Assembly: GCA_029287535.1 (NCBI GenBank)
Contig: JARFQY010000339.1
Coordinates: 1 to 32,275, forward strand
Source: Filomicrobium sp.
Lineage (GTDB): Bacteria > Pseudomonadota > Alphaproteobacteria > Rhizobiales > Hyphomicrobiaceae
Reading direction: 5' to 3'
Length of the DNA stretch: 32,275 nt
In this document: one piece after another, positions 1 through 8,457 of the stretch
How positions within the stretch are numbered: the first letter of the stretch is position 1
Layout of the letters: every line of letters starts with the position of its first letter
Program-made: the position numbers and the translations under genes
The notes under the pieces: generated by a model
Databases searched by the model: none
What the model saw: the letters and a program-made list of their open reading frames with translations, nothing else
Told to the model about the DNA's origin: nothing

Positions 1-1
1 C

Positions 2-526
2 GTGGTGCCAGTGATGAAGCATGTTCCCGGCCACGGTCGGGCCACTTGCGACAGCCATCTGGCATTGCCAATCGTCAACGAGAGCCTTGAAGACCTGCGA
101 GCCAGCGATTTTCAAACGTTCGAAGCCTTGTCCGACCTGCCGGCAGCGATGACGGCACACGTGGTCTATGATGTGCTCGACGGGACCGCGCCTGCGACGA
201 CGTCGAGATACGTCATTGATGACATTATTCGCCAGGAGATTGGTTTCGGCGGGTTGCTGATGAGCGACGATTTGTCGATGAGGGCGCTTTCAGGTTCCTT
301 GCAGTCGCGTGCGCGGGCGACAATCACGGCCGGTTGCGACCTGATCCTGCACTGCAATGGCGTTTTGGAAGAGATGGAGGCAGTGGCAGCTGAAAGTCCG
401 GAGCTTGTGGGCGAAGCGTTCAACCGTTTCGCGGCGGCGTGGGCTGTTACACAGCAGACGCAGGATTTCGACGTCGGTGAAGCTGAAATGGCCTTGTCGC
501 TTGTTCTTGCAGGTGGTTCAGCTTGA
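2..526 (+). CDS. nagZ: Beta-N-acetylhexosaminidase NagZ, C-terminal part (5' truncated by window)
   Basis: This glycoside hydrolase family 3 enzyme removes N-acetylglucosamine from anhydro-muropeptides during peptidoglycan recycling in the cytoplasm. The visible 174 residues open with KHVPGHG, close to the family KHFPGHG, followed by C-D-S-H. That places the Asp-His general acid/base dyad of NagZ. Further on, MSDDLSM carries the aspartate expected to be the nucleophile. The reading frame is open to the window edge, so the GTG at position 2 is an internal valine and the true start lies upstream. The stop lies 65 bases before the preferred scpA start, as in the nagZ-scpA-scpB order common in rhizobial relatives. 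The identification is firm from motifs and context; only the N-terminal half is unseen. Confidence 0.92.
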   Translation: MVPVMKHVPGHGRATCDSHLALPIVNESLEDLRASDFQTFEALSDLPAAMTAHVVYDVLDGTAPATTSRYVIDDIIRQEIGFGGLLMSDDLSMRALSGSLQSRARATITAGCDLILHCNGVLEEMEAVAAESPELVGEAFNRFAAAWAVTQQTQDFDVGEAEMALSLVLAGGSA

Positions 527-591
527 GCACATGTCTGTGCTAATTGTCGTGTTCGCGTGACTTTCTGGCGAATCGAGGCAATCTGCCGGCA

Positions 592-1437
592 ATGACTTCT
601 GACGACGAAAAAGCCCGCGTGACGGGCCAGGACAAGGATTGGGACCAGCCGGAGCGGATTGCCGACCGGGCTGAGCTGGATGCGCTCAATGTCGATGTCG
701 GTGGTTTTGAGGGACCGCTTGATTTGCTGCTGGCCCTGGCACGCACGCAAAAGGTCGATCTGTCGAACATATCGGTGCTGTCGCTGGCGGAGCAGTACCT
801 CAGCTTCATTTCCGAAGCGCAGCGCCTGAAACTGGAGGTCGCGGCAGAGTATCTGGTGATGGCGGCTTGGCTCGCTTATCTCAAGTCGAAACTCCTGCTG
901 CCGAAGGATGAAAAGGCCGATGATGTCGCCAGTGCAGAAGAGATGGCTCAGAGGCTGGCGTTCCGGCTAATGCGCCTCGAAGCGATGCGCGAACGGGCAG
1001 CGGCGCTGATGACGCGGGCAAGGCTCGGGCGCGATGTCTTCGAGCGGGGCATGCCTGAAAAGGTGTCCACGATCCGTCATCGCGCTTGGAGCGCGGAGAT
1101 TTACGATTTGCTGCACGCCTACGCGGCAACGCGGCAAAGAACAATCAAGACGGTGCATAGGGTGAGGGCCCGAAAGGTCTGGTCTGTGAAGCAGGCGCGC
1201 GGCCAACTGCAGAGGTTGATCGGTCTTGCGGTGCCCGGGCAGTGGTCGGACTTTGACGGCTTCCTGATGAGCTTCCTCACGGGCGCGGAGGATGAGCCGC
1301 GTACGGTTCGGGCTAGCTCGTTTGGAGCCACTCTGGAAATGGCTCGCGAAGGTCTGGTCGAACTGCGCCAGGATGGCCCATTTCAGCCAATCTACATGCG
1401 CCGGCGTGATGATCCTGAAGGGGAGCCGGTCGAATGA
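592..1437 (+). CDS. scpA: Segregation and condensation protein A
   Basis: ScpA is the kleisin that bridges the two heads of the SMC dimer and works with ScpB in chromosome condensation and segregation. The protein has the kleisin hallmark FEGPLDLLLALARTQKVDL near its N-terminus, helical segments including AAEYLVMAAWLAYLKSKLLL, and a winged-helix-like C-terminus. The ATG at 592 gives 281 residues, close to the family length. A TTG at 544 is in frame but would add 16 residues with no family resemblance. A GAGG lies 13 bases before the ATG, a rather long spacing. The stop overlaps the scpB start (ATGA at 1434-1437), which indicates translational coupling. Confidence 0.93.
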   Translation: MTSDDEKARVTGQDKDWDQPERIADRAELDALNVDVGGFEGPLDLLLALARTQKVDLSNISVLSLAEQYLSFISEAQRLKLEVAAEYLVMAAWLAYLKSKLLLPKDEKADDVASAEEMAQRLAFRLMRLEAMRERAAALMTRARLGRDVFERGMPEKVSTIRHRAWSAEIYDLLHAYAATRQRTIKTVHRVRARKVWSVKQARGQLQRLIGLAVPGQWSDFDGFLMSFLTGAEDEPRTVRASSFGATLEMAREGLVELRQDGPFQPIYMRRRDDPEGEPVE

Positions 1438-2345
1438 CTGCAAGCGATGAGGATGAGCGACAAAGCGGCCCGCCGAAACTCCGCCTGGTCAGCAGCGACG
1501 GGCAGAAGCCCGCTGAGGATGTGCGGAATGAAGGCTCACCTGCGTTGGCAACATGCGAGGAGCCAGTTGCCGAACCGGAAGTAGGTGAATCTGGCAGCGT
1601 CGAACAACTGCACGAACGTCAGCGGATGTTGCGGGTGTTGGAGGCCCTTTTGTTCTCCACCTCGCAGTCTCTCAGTGTGTCTAAACTTTCAGAGTTTCTG
1701 CCGCCTGGAGAGGACCCGTTACCGTTGTTGATGGAACTGCAGGAGCGCTACCAAGGCGGCGGCATCAACCTTGTCCGGGTGGCGGGAAAGTGGGCTTTCC
1801 GGACGGCACCAGATCTTGGCTACCTGTTGAAGCGCGAGACCGTTGACGAGCGCCGTCTATCCAAGGCGGCGCTGGAAACACTGGCCATTATTGCCTATCA
1901 CCAGCCCGTAACACGGGCTGAGATCGAAGAAATCCGCGGCGTCTCAACCTCAGCGGGCACACTCGACATCCTCCTGGAAACGGGATGGATTCGGCCGCGC
2001 GGCCGGAGAAGGGCGCCAGGGCGACCATTGACCTATGGCACGACCGATCAGTTTCTTGAACACTTCGGTATAGATAGTGTACGAGATTTGCCAGGGCTCG
2101 GTGAACTCCGTGGTGCCGGATTGCTGAGTGCGCAGCTGCCACCGGACTTCTCGGTGCCGCAGCCTAATGACGTCGCCGCTTTGATGCCCGATGAGTTGCC
2201 TCTGGAAGAGGAAGAAGAGAGCCAGGAGAGCCTTGACCTCGATGAGGAGACTGACGAAGAAAACGACGACGAGGCGATGGATAACGAGGCGGGCGATTTG
2301 CACGAGGCCGAAAGCACCGATAAGTCGGATCCTCCCAGCCAATAA
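1434..2345 (+). CDS. scpB: Segregation and condensation protein B
   Basis: ScpB is the winged-helix partner of ScpA in the SMC-ScpAB condensin. The family core spans roughly residues 61-235 and includes LSKAALETLAIIAYHQPVTR, the region with EIRGVSTSAG, and the RGRRRAPGRPLTYGTT wing. At 303 residues the protein is much longer than the usual ~190-240. The extra length is a charged N-terminal arm of about 60 residues and a strongly acidic tail (about 253-303, rich in Glu and Asp), both probably disordered. The start overlaps scpA by four bases. The core assignment is firm; the function of the acidic arms is unknown. Confidence 0.92.
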   Translation: MTASDEDERQSGPPKLRLVSSDGQKPAEDVRNEGSPALATCEEPVAEPEVGESGSVEQLHERQRMLRVLEALLFSTSQSLSVSKLSEFLPPGEDPLPLLMELQERYQGGGINLVRVAGKWAFRTAPDLGYLLKRETVDERRLSKAALETLAIIAYHQPVTRAEIEEIRGVSTSAGTLDILLETGWIRPRGRRRAPGRPLTYGTTDQFLEHFGIDSVRDLPGLGELRGAGLLSAQLPPDFSVPQPNDVAALMPDELPLEEEEESQESLDLDEETDEENDDEAMDNEAGDLHEAESTDKSDPPSQ

Positions 2346-2419
2346 CGCCACGTGCGATCACGGCACGACCTGGCGAATTTTTCATGGTTCTAAGACCGAT
2401 GCATGGAAGGGCTAACTGA

Positions 2420-3562
2420 TTGCAGTGGCTCGACTGGATCTCGCAGCGATTGGCAACGACCCCGGTCACGCTGACCGATGAGACGGGAGCGCGCGCCGCC
2501 GCCACATTTGCCGCCCGCCTGACATTTGAAGGGGTCGAGCGCCGCTATGGTGCGGAGTATGCCCTTCGGCGTGTTGATCTCGACATCGCGCCGGGTGAGG
2601 TCGTCTGCCTCTTAGGGCCTTCCGGATGCGGTAAGACAACGCTGCTGCGTGTGGCGTCCGGGGTCGAAAAGCCCTCCTCGGGACGTGTGCTCATCAATGA
2701 TCGCGAGGTTGCTGGTCCCAACCGGTTCGTGCCGCCTGAAAAGCGGTCGATTGGGCTGATGTTCCAGGATTTCGCGCTGTTTCCTCACTTATCAATTCTT
2801 GAAAACGTGGCCTTCGGTCTGAAGGGTTCGCCTCGCGAGGAAGCACAGCGTGAGGCTACAGCTGTGCTTTCTCGGGTCGGACTACTGAAGTTGGCAAACG
2901 CTTATCCGCACACACTTTCAGGCGGCCAGCAGCAGCGTGTCGCACTTGCCAGGGCGATTGTGCCGCGGCCGTCGATGATGCTGATGGATGAGCCCTTTTC
3001 CGGGCTGGATGTGCAACTTCGCGATGCCATGCAGGAGCAGACCCTGGGGCTGCTCCGCGAAACACGGGCCACCTCCCTGATTGTCACGCATGATCCGGAA
3101 GAGGCTATGCGGCTCGGTGACCGCGTCGCCGTCATGCGAAGCGGGCGCATCGTTCAACTCGGGCAGGCGGAGGAATTGTATGACCGTCCCGTGGATCTGT
3201 TCGTTGCACGGCTGTTTTCCGAAATTAACGAAGATTCCTATCGGGTTGCCGATGGGCAGATCGAAACGCCGGTAGGCCGTCTCAAGGCCCCTGATTCCAT
3301 GTCGGAGGGCGATCGTGCCGCGCTCTGCATTCGAGAGCGCGAGATTAAGATTGGAGTCCCGGGTCAAGGTTTGCCCGGACGGGTCCTACATGTTCGGTTC
3401 ATGGGAGATATCGATCTGCTGGAGGTCGGCGTTCAGGGTTTCGAAACACCGCTTAGGGTGCGTACCCCGCACTTTGCGCATTGGGCAAAGGGCGCCGAAG
3501 TGGGCGTGGAGATTGATATTAATCGGGTCCTTGTCTTCAAGGAGAATGGCGAGGGCGCCTAG
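2420..3562 (+). CDS. ABC transporter ATP-binding protein (Fe3+/spermidine/putrescine type)
   Basis: This is the ATPase subunit of an importer of the ferric-iron/polyamine (FbpC/PotA-like) class, acting on the inner face of the membrane. Visible motifs are Walker [10 protein letters not shown] (66-74), the Q-loop FQD (Q116), signature LSGGQQQR (from 166), Walker B ending in MDEP (D190, E191) and H-loop THD (H224). The C-terminal ~100 residues fit a TOBE domain. The TTG start at 2420 is supported by GGAAGGG eight bases upstream; it gives a ~30-residue N-terminal extension before the usual domain start. No permease or substrate-binding gene lies nearby, so the substrate cannot be read from context. 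It sits between scpB and tatA, where related genomes usually have nothing. Confidence 0.88.
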   Translation: MQWLDWISQRLATTPVTLTDETGARAAATFAARLTFEGVERRYGAEYALRRVDLDIAPGEVVCLLGPSGCGKTTLLRVASGVEKPSSGRVLINDREVAGPNRFVPPEKRSIGLMFQDFALFPHLSILENVAFGLKGSPREEAQREATAVLSRVGLLKLANAYPHTLSGGQQQRVALARAIVPRPSMMLMDEPFSGLDVQLRDAMQEQTLGLLRETRATSLIVTHDPEEAMRLGDRVAVMRSGRIVQLGQAEELYDRPVDLFVARLFSEINEDSYRVADGQIETPVGRLKAPDSMSEGDRAALCIREREIKIGVPGQGLPGRVLHVRFMGDIDLLEVGVQGFETPLRVRTPHFAHWAKGAEVGVEIDINRVLVFKENGEGA

Positions 3563-3738
3563 ATTCAATGGCTTATTGATGCCTCCCGGGCGCGGGCGTG
3601 CTTGCCGGGTCTCGGGCTTTCATGCGATAACCGCTCCAAGAACTTGCGATTTACTGCGATGACCTCATCTACAAAGGTACTGAAATCGCAAAGATGGCGT
3701 GAAACGCGCAGCTTGTGCTGCAGAGGAGTTTATAGGAG

Positions 3739-3975
3739 ATGGGTGCAAGTAGCATCTGGCATTGGATTATCTTGCTCGTGGTCGTGGTTCTGCTGTTCGG
3801 CAGCGGTCGCATCTCGTCGGTGATGGCTGACGTCGCCAAAGGCATCAAGAGCTTCAAAAAGGGTATGGCCGAGGACGATGAAGAGCCAGCCAAGAAGAGC
3901 GATGGCACGGCAACGATCGAGCATCAGGCTTCGGCATCGGAAAAAACCGAGACGCAGAGCACAAAAGCCGGTTGA
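3739..3975 (+). CDS. tatA: Sec-independent protein translocase subunit TatA
   Basis: TatA forms the pore-forming oligomer of the twin-arginine translocase, which exports folded proteins across the inner membrane. The 78-residue product has a single transmembrane segment (about residues 7-21), the FGSGRI hinge, then an amphipathic helix with [13 protein letters not shown], and a polar acidic tail. These are family hallmarks, and the length is normal. An AGAGGAG sits ten bases before the ATG. A second GGAG abuts the start codon and is too close to be the main ribosome binding site. tatB and tatC follow. Confidence 0.95.
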   Translation: MGASSIWHWIILLVVVVLLFGSGRISSVMADVAKGIKSFKKGMAEDDEEPAKKSDGTATIEHQASASEKTETQSTKAG

Positions 3976-4083
3976 AAGAGCCGGCAGCGTGGTCCAATCG
4001 ACCCGCCGCGCAAGCCTGAGTGACGGTTCAGGTACGGTGCCTTTCTTCGAGCTGGCTTGGCAGCCAGCGCTCAACTGCCTTTT

Positions 4084-4107
4084 CCGCCCGGCTAATTACC
4101 CGGGCGG
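4084..4107 (+). other. Perfect hairpin between tatA and tatB
   Basis: CCGCCCGG (4084-4091) and CCGGGCGG (4100-4107) are exact reverse complements flanking an 8-base AT-rich loop. The hairpin ends 24 bases before the tatB ATG and no T-run follows, so it does not look like a classical terminator. It could stabilise tatA mRNA, attenuate transcription or damp tatB translation. Those roles are inferred. Confidence 0.6.
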
Positions 4108-4131
4108 TGCCACTTGGTCATCCGGAATTTC

Positions 4132-4599
4132 ATGTTCGATATCGGCTGGAGCGAGCTTCTGATCATTGGCGTCATCGCGCTTATCGTCGTGGGGCCCAAG
4201 GAACTGCCGGTCCTGCTTAGGACGATCGGCCGCTATGTCGGGATCATCCGTAAGCAGGCAGCGGAGTTTCGCGCGCAGTTCGACGAGGCCTTGCGCGAAT
4301 CCGAGTTCGATCAAATCCGTAAGGATGTTGCCGGTATCAAGCAGGATGTCGCGAATACGGTGCATGAGGCCACGCGCCAGGTCGAAAAGGACTTGGACAC
4401 AGGACCCATGGAGTCGCCATCGGAGATCCTAAAGGGTAAGCCCGCCAGCGACCGCCCGGATAAGGACACGAATAGCGACGCAGATGACGTTGCCGAGTGG
4501 GCCGGCGCCGTTGAGGCCGAGCCGCCGCTGCCGGAAAAAACGGTCGATGCGCCGCAACCAGCTAACGCAGACGCCAATACGGCCAAGAGCGGAGTTTGA
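4132..4599 (+). CDS. tatB: Sec-independent protein translocase subunit TatB
   Basis: TatB works with TatC as the receptor for twin-arginine signal peptides. The N-terminus reads MFDIGWSELL, then a hydrophobic segment ending in GPKELP, which is the TatB signature and separates it from TatA. A long charged helix and a low-complexity acidic tail follow. I chose the ATG at 4132 because it begins exactly at the family N-terminus. A TTG at 4114 would add six residues. The product is 155 residues. A clear Shine-Dalgarno is not visible, and a strong hairpin lies just upstream, so initiation may be weak. The stop lies 5 bases before the tatC ATG. Confidence 0.94.
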   Translation: MFDIGWSELLIIGVIALIVVGPKELPVLLRTIGRYVGIIRKQAAEFRAQFDEALRESEFDQIRKDVAGIKQDVANTVHEATRQVEKDLDTGPMESPSEILKGKPASDRPDKDTNSDADDVAEWAGAVEAEPPLPEKTVDAPQPANADANTAKSGV

Positions 4600-4604
4600 G
4601 TGCG

Positions 4605-5411
4605 ATGGCCGATACTGTCGACGGTACAGGCCGGGATGAAGAGATCGAGGCATCGAAAGCCCCGCTTCTCGATCACCTGGTTGAGCTGCGCCAGCGCTTG
4701 ATCTACTCCGTTGCGGCGTTTTTCGTGATGTTCATTTTGTGCTTCTCCGTATCGAAGCACATCTACAACATTCTTCTCGGGCCGTTCGTCAACGTGGTGG
4801 GCGCGGAGCAGGCCAAGGCAATCTATACGCACTTGCTGGAGAAGTTCTTCGTCGACATCAAGGTAGCGATGTTCGGCGCGGCGTTCCTTGCCTTCCCCTT
4901 TGTCGCCGTGCAGATCTACAAGTTCGTGGCGCCGGGGCTCTACAAGAATGAACGGGCGGCGTTCCGGCCCTATCTGCTCGCCACACCCTTGTTGTTTATT
5001 CTCGGCGCAGCAATCGTCTACTTCATCGCGATGCCGCTGTTGGTGCGTTTTTCCGTCGGATTTGAGCAGGTCGGAGACGCCACACATGCGACTATCGAGC
5101 TGTTGCCGAAGGTGAGTGAATACCTGTCGCTGATCATGACGCTCATCATGGGCTTTGGCATTTGCTTCCAGCTCCCCGTGGTCCTGACACTTCTGGCGCG
5201 AGCCGGCTTGATCGATTCGAGCGCGTTGATTACTGGCCGCCGTTACGCCTTCGTGGGTATTTTCGCTGTGGCTGCCGTTTTGACGCCGCCGGATGCGATT
5301 TCCATGATCATCATGGCATTACCGACATGCCTGCTTTATGAAGCCTCGATCTGGACCGTCAAATGGGTCGAGAAGAGACAGGCCACCGCAGCGAAGGCCG
5401 GTGAGAGCTAA
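4605..5411 (+). CDS. tatC: Sec-independent protein translocase subunit TatC
   Basis: TatC is the six-helix membrane core of the Tat translocase and binds the twin-arginine motif of substrates. The N-terminal cytoplasmic stretch contains LLDHLVELRQRL, the conserved recognition motif. Several hydrophobic segments follow, with the family-typical FPFVAVQIYKFVAPGLYKNE and LTPPDAISM. The start is ATG 4605 (268 residues) with GGAG ten bases upstream inside the end of tatB. A TTG at 4596 would add three residues. It is translated right behind tatB, as expected for a TatBC complex. Confidence 0.95.
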   Translation: MADTVDGTGRDEEIEASKAPLLDHLVELRQRLIYSVAAFFVMFILCFSVSKHIYNILLGPFVNVVGAEQAKAIYTHLLEKFFVDIKVAMFGAAFLAFPFVAVQIYKFVAPGLYKNERAAFRPYLLATPLLFILGAAIVYFIAMPLLVRFSVGFEQVGDATHATIELLPKVSEYLSLIMTLIMGFGICFQLPVVLTLLARAGLIDSSALITGRRYAFVGIFAVAAVLTPPDAISMIIMALPTCLLYEASIWTVKWVEKRQATAAKAGES

Positions 5412-5532
5412 GGCTTCTAGACAGTTTGGCATTTGCGCCAACAGCATCACATACCAAGTGTCCACAAGTTGGTTCCACGTTGCCGACCGGTGATATGTTT
5501 GGGACCGTCGGGAAGCAGAAGCAGGCCAGCCG

Positions 5533-6180
5533 ATGTACCAGCCTCCGCATTTCAAAGAAGACCGCATTGAGGTCATGCACGAGCTGATGCGTGCGCATCC
5601 GTTCGCGACCCTGGTGTCCATGCAGGACGGCCGACTTGCGGCGGATCATTTGCCGCTAGTGATTTTTCCGGAGCTATCCGAAAAGGGTACTGTTCGCGGT
5701 CATATCGCCAAAGCGAACCCGCTTTGGAAGGAGCGGGCCAAGCTGTCACCGGCCATCCTTGCTGTATTCCAAGGTCCCCAAGCCTATGTGACGCCGTCTT
5801 GGTACCCTTCGAAAAAGGAACACGGCAAGGTCGTCCCGACGTGGAACTACGCGGTGGTCCAGGCGCACGGAGAGCTCGTGTTTCATGATGACCCGGTTTG
5901 GCTTGCCGAGCATCTGCAAGAGATCACGCAGCGGCAGGAAAAACACCGACCGGCCCCATGGGCGGTGAATGATGCACCCGATGACTACATGGCGCGGCAG
6001 CTCAAGGGGATCGTTGGTATCGAGTTTGTCATCCGCCAGCTTGAGGGTAAGTGGAAGGTGAGTCAGAATCGCAACGAGCAGGATCGTGTGGGCGTTCAGC
6101 AGGGCTTATTGCTTGAGGCCGGCGACGACGCGTTGGCGGTTTCGCGGCTAGTTGGAGCTGCCGGCAGGTCCAGGTCCTAG
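5533..6180 (+). CDS. FMN-binding negative transcriptional regulator, PaiB family
   Basis: The product (215 residues, normal for the family) matches the PaiB/FMN_bind_2 split-barrel flavoprotein family. It begins MYQPPHFKEDR and contains HPFATLVS, DHLPL, GHIAKANPLWK and YVTPSWYPSKKEHGKVVPTW, all typical. Bacillus PaiB was described as a repressor, but the fold is that of pyridoxamine-phosphate-oxidase-like flavoproteins and no helix-turn-helix is evident. A regulatory role here is therefore uncertain; a flavin-linked enzyme is equally possible. The ATG at 5533 fits the family N-terminus, with only a weak AGG upstream. It lies 121 bases after tatC and is probably a separate unit. Confidence 0.85.
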   Translation: MYQPPHFKEDRIEVMHELMRAHPFATLVSMQDGRLAADHLPLVIFPELSEKGTVRGHIAKANPLWKERAKLSPAILAVFQGPQAYVTPSWYPSKKEHGKVVPTWNYAVVQAHGELVFHDDPVWLAEHLQEITQRQEKHRPAPWAVNDAPDDYMARQLKGIVGIEFVIRQLEGKWKVSQNRNEQDRVGVQQGLLLEAGDDALAVSRLVGAAGRSRS

Positions 6181-6296
6181 GACGAGGCTGCTCGATTTCA
6201 GTTCCGCTAGCACGCAGAGTTCCAGGTTGATGTCAAAGACTGCGGCCTATAGGCCTGCCAACGCAGGGTCTGCTTGAGAGTCAACGGAGGCGGCCG

Positions 6297-6839
6297 ATGA
6301 TGAAGTGCCTTCTTTTTTGCTGTATTTGGCTCGTCGTCATGCCGGCGGCTGCGGTTGCGGAAATGCTTACGCTCGACAATGGCGGCGTCAGCTTCGAGGC
6401 GCCTGACGGGTTCAAGCCGCTATCCAGGACGCTTGTTGCCTCCAAGTATCCAAGGGCGCAACCACCGCGCTATGTCATCGGCAACGAAGCGGCGACAACA
6501 ACCATTGCCTACGACATCAAGCCTCACGACATCCCCATGGATAAAATCGATGAGTTCAGAGAGGCCTTCACCAAGGTCCTGCCCAGGATGATTCCCGGTC
6601 TCGAATGGAAGAGGAACGAGACGGTCATGCTGGGTGGGCGCAAGTGGGCTTTGTTTGAAATGACGTCATTCGCGCTTGATGTCGACATCTACAACATCAT
6701 GCTGTTCACCGGGTACAAGGGGCAGATGTTGCTGTTCAACTTCAATTCAACGAAGAACGAGTTTCCAGCGTACGAGGCCGCACTCAGGCAGAGTATGCGT
6801 TCCATTCAGGTCAATGCGGCCGCGGAGGTAACCGACTAA
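6297..6839 (+). CDS. Secreted protein of unknown function (possibly PsbP/DcrB-like)
   Basis: I do not recognise this 180-residue protein with certainty. It begins with a signal peptide (about 20 hydrophobic residues ending in AVA), so it is probably periplasmic. The mature part has an opening strand with FEAPDGFKPL, a middle region rich in beta-type residues and a C-terminal helix (YEAALRQSMRSI). This is reminiscent of the small alpha/beta fold of PsbP and DcrB proteins, but that is an impression only. A good GGAGG lies six bases before the ATG, with a second ATG directly after it. It is flanked by the PaiB-like gene and serS, neither of which suggests a function. Confidence 0.75.
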   Translation: MMKCLLFCCIWLVVMPAAAVAEMLTLDNGGVSFEAPDGFKPLSRTLVASKYPRAQPPRYVIGNEAATTTIAYDIKPHDIPMDKIDEFREAFTKVLPRMIPGLEWKRNETVMLGGRKWALFEMTSFALDVDIYNIMLFTGYKGQMLLFNFNSTKNEFPAYEAALRQSMRSIQVNAAAEVTD

Positions 6840-6991
6840 CGCTGGTTTCTCATGTGGGTTGGGGAGACGCCGGGAGCCTCGGTGGCGAATCCGACCCGTG
6901 AATGTCGCCAAGGTTTGCCTGCCATTTTGGCGCGTCGAATTGTTGCGATAGGCGAGACCACCGCGGTAGCCAAAGGATAGTAGACCGGTTC

Positions 6992-7020
6992 TTGCCTCCC
7001 GGATGGCAGACTATGTTATA
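6992..7020 (+). promoter_or_regulatory. Candidate promoter for serS
   Basis: TTGCCT (6992-6997) and GTTATA (7015-7020) are separated by 17 bases and lie about 70 bases before the serS start, inside the 251-base gap after the preceding gene. This resembles a housekeeping sigma promoter, but the -10 element is imperfect. Confidence 0.3.
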
Positions 7021-7090
7021 GGGCAGGTCACCGCGCCATCGCGTGCCTTGGGGCACCTGTGACTGCGCCAAACTCAAGGGGCTGACTTTC

Positions 7091-8365
7091 GTGTTTGACA
7101 TCAAGTGGATTCGAGAAAACCCGGAGGCTTTCGACGCCGGTTTGAAGCGGCGGGGCCTTGCGCCCATGTCCGCCGAGCTCATTGCAATCGATGAAAAGCG
7201 CCGCGCGCATGTGACGGGCCTGCAGGACATGCAAAGCCGCCGCAATGCCGCGTCCAAGGAGATCGGCAAGGCGATGGGCGCGAAGGAGACCGCGCTTGCC
7301 GACAAACTGAAGGCAGAGGTCGCGACGCTGAAGAACGCGCTGCAGGCGGGCGAAGATGAAGAGCGCCGGATCAATGCCGAGCTCAATGATAAGCTGTCCG
7401 ACATTCCCAACCTGCCGCTTGAAGATGTGCCCGAAGGTGCCGATGAGAACGACAATGTCGAGGTGCGTAAGTGGGGTGACCCACCCAAGTTCGATTTTGC
7501 GCCAAAGCAGCATTTCGAACTTGGCGAGGCGCTGGGATTGATGGACTTCGAAACGGCCGCGAAAATCTCGGGGGCGCGGTTTGTTGTGCTGAAGGGGGCG
7601 TTGTCGCGGCTGGAGCGCGCGATTGCGTCCTTCATGCTTGATCTGCACACCGGCGAAAACGGCTATACCGAGTACCTGCCGCCGTTTCTGGTCCGCGATG
7701 AAGCGGCTTATGGAACCGGCAATCTGCCAAAGTTCGCCGAAGATCTGTTTCAGACAACGAACGGCTTCTGGCTGATCCCGACCGCGGAAGTTTCTCTGAC
7801 CAACATGGTTCGGGAGGACATACTTGCGGCCGATCAGCTGCCGATGCGCTGTACCGCGTGGACACCATGCTACCGGTCGGAAGCCGGTTCGGCGGGCAAG
7901 GACACGCGCGGGATGATCCGCCAGCACCAGTTCTCCAAGGTGGAGCTCGTCTCAATTACAACGCCAGAGCAGTCGCTGGACGAGCATGAGCGCATGACGG
8001 CCTCGGCCGAAAAGGTACTGCAGAGACTGGAGATACCTTACCGGACAATGTTGCTATGTACCGGCGACATGGGCTTTGCCTCCCGCAAGACCTACGACAT
8101 CGAGGCCTGGCTGCCGGGACAGGAGACTTACCGGGAGATTTCGTCTTGTTCGGTGTGCGGGGATTTCCAGGCCCGGCGCATGAACGCCCGCTATCGTGCA
8201 GGTGACAAGGATGTCCGTTTCGTGCACACGCTGAACGGTTCGGGACTTGCCGTCGGGCGAACGCTGATCGCGGTCATGGAGAATTATCAACAAGCCGACG
8301 GTTCGGTGGTGATCCCCGAGGCGCTGAAGCCGTACATGGGTGGTATCGAAGCTATTACCGGCTAG
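7091..8365 (+). CDS. serS: Serine--tRNA ligase
   Basis: This class II aminoacyl-tRNA synthetase charges tRNA-Ser and tRNA-Sec. The N-terminus [13 protein letters not shown] leads into the long antiparallel coiled-coil arm (about residues 30-110), which contacts the long variable arm of tRNA-Ser. Motif 2 is visible around [20 protein letters not shown] and motif 3 around [18 protein letters not shown]. The GTG at 7091 begins exactly at the family N-terminus (424 residues) and has AAGGGG nine bases upstream. A farther TTG at 7043 would add residues unlike the family. The gene begins the serS-surE pair typical of the group. Confidence 0.96.
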   Translation: MFDIKWIRENPEAFDAGLKRRGLAPMSAELIAIDEKRRAHVTGLQDMQSRRNAASKEIGKAMGAKETALADKLKAEVATLKNALQAGEDEERRINAELNDKLSDIPNLPLEDVPEGADENDNVEVRKWGDPPKFDFAPKQHFELGEALGLMDFETAAKISGARFVVLKGALSRLERAIASFMLDLHTGENGYTEYLPPFLVRDEAAYGTGNLPKFAEDLFQTTNGFWLIPTAEVSLTNMVREDILAADQLPMRCTAWTPCYRSEAGSAGKDTRGMIRQHQFSKVELVSITTPEQSLDEHERMTASAEKVLQRLEIPYRTMLLCTGDMGFASRKTYDIEAWLPGQETYREISSCSVCGDFQARRMNARYRAGDKDVRFVHTLNGSGLAVGRTLIAVMENYQQADGSVVIPEALKPYMGGIEAITG

Positions 8366-8457
8366 GCCCATGCGAGGTTTTGTCCACTTCGAGGTCCCTT
8401 GCCGGAGTAGCTCACCAAGCACCTAAGCGCTCCCAAACTCTAACCCCGGAACCAAAC

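Noticed and set aside
4311-5087. 258-codon open frame on the minus strand across tatB and tatC
   Set aside because: Antisense to two well-identified Tat genes, no motif, no ribosome site; typical shadow of GC-rich coding DNA.
8401-8414. Sequence GCCGGAGTAGCTCA resembling the 5' end of a tRNA
   Set aside because: No matching anticodon arm, T-loop or 3' acceptor follows; the surE leader and start come directly after. Treated as chance similarity.
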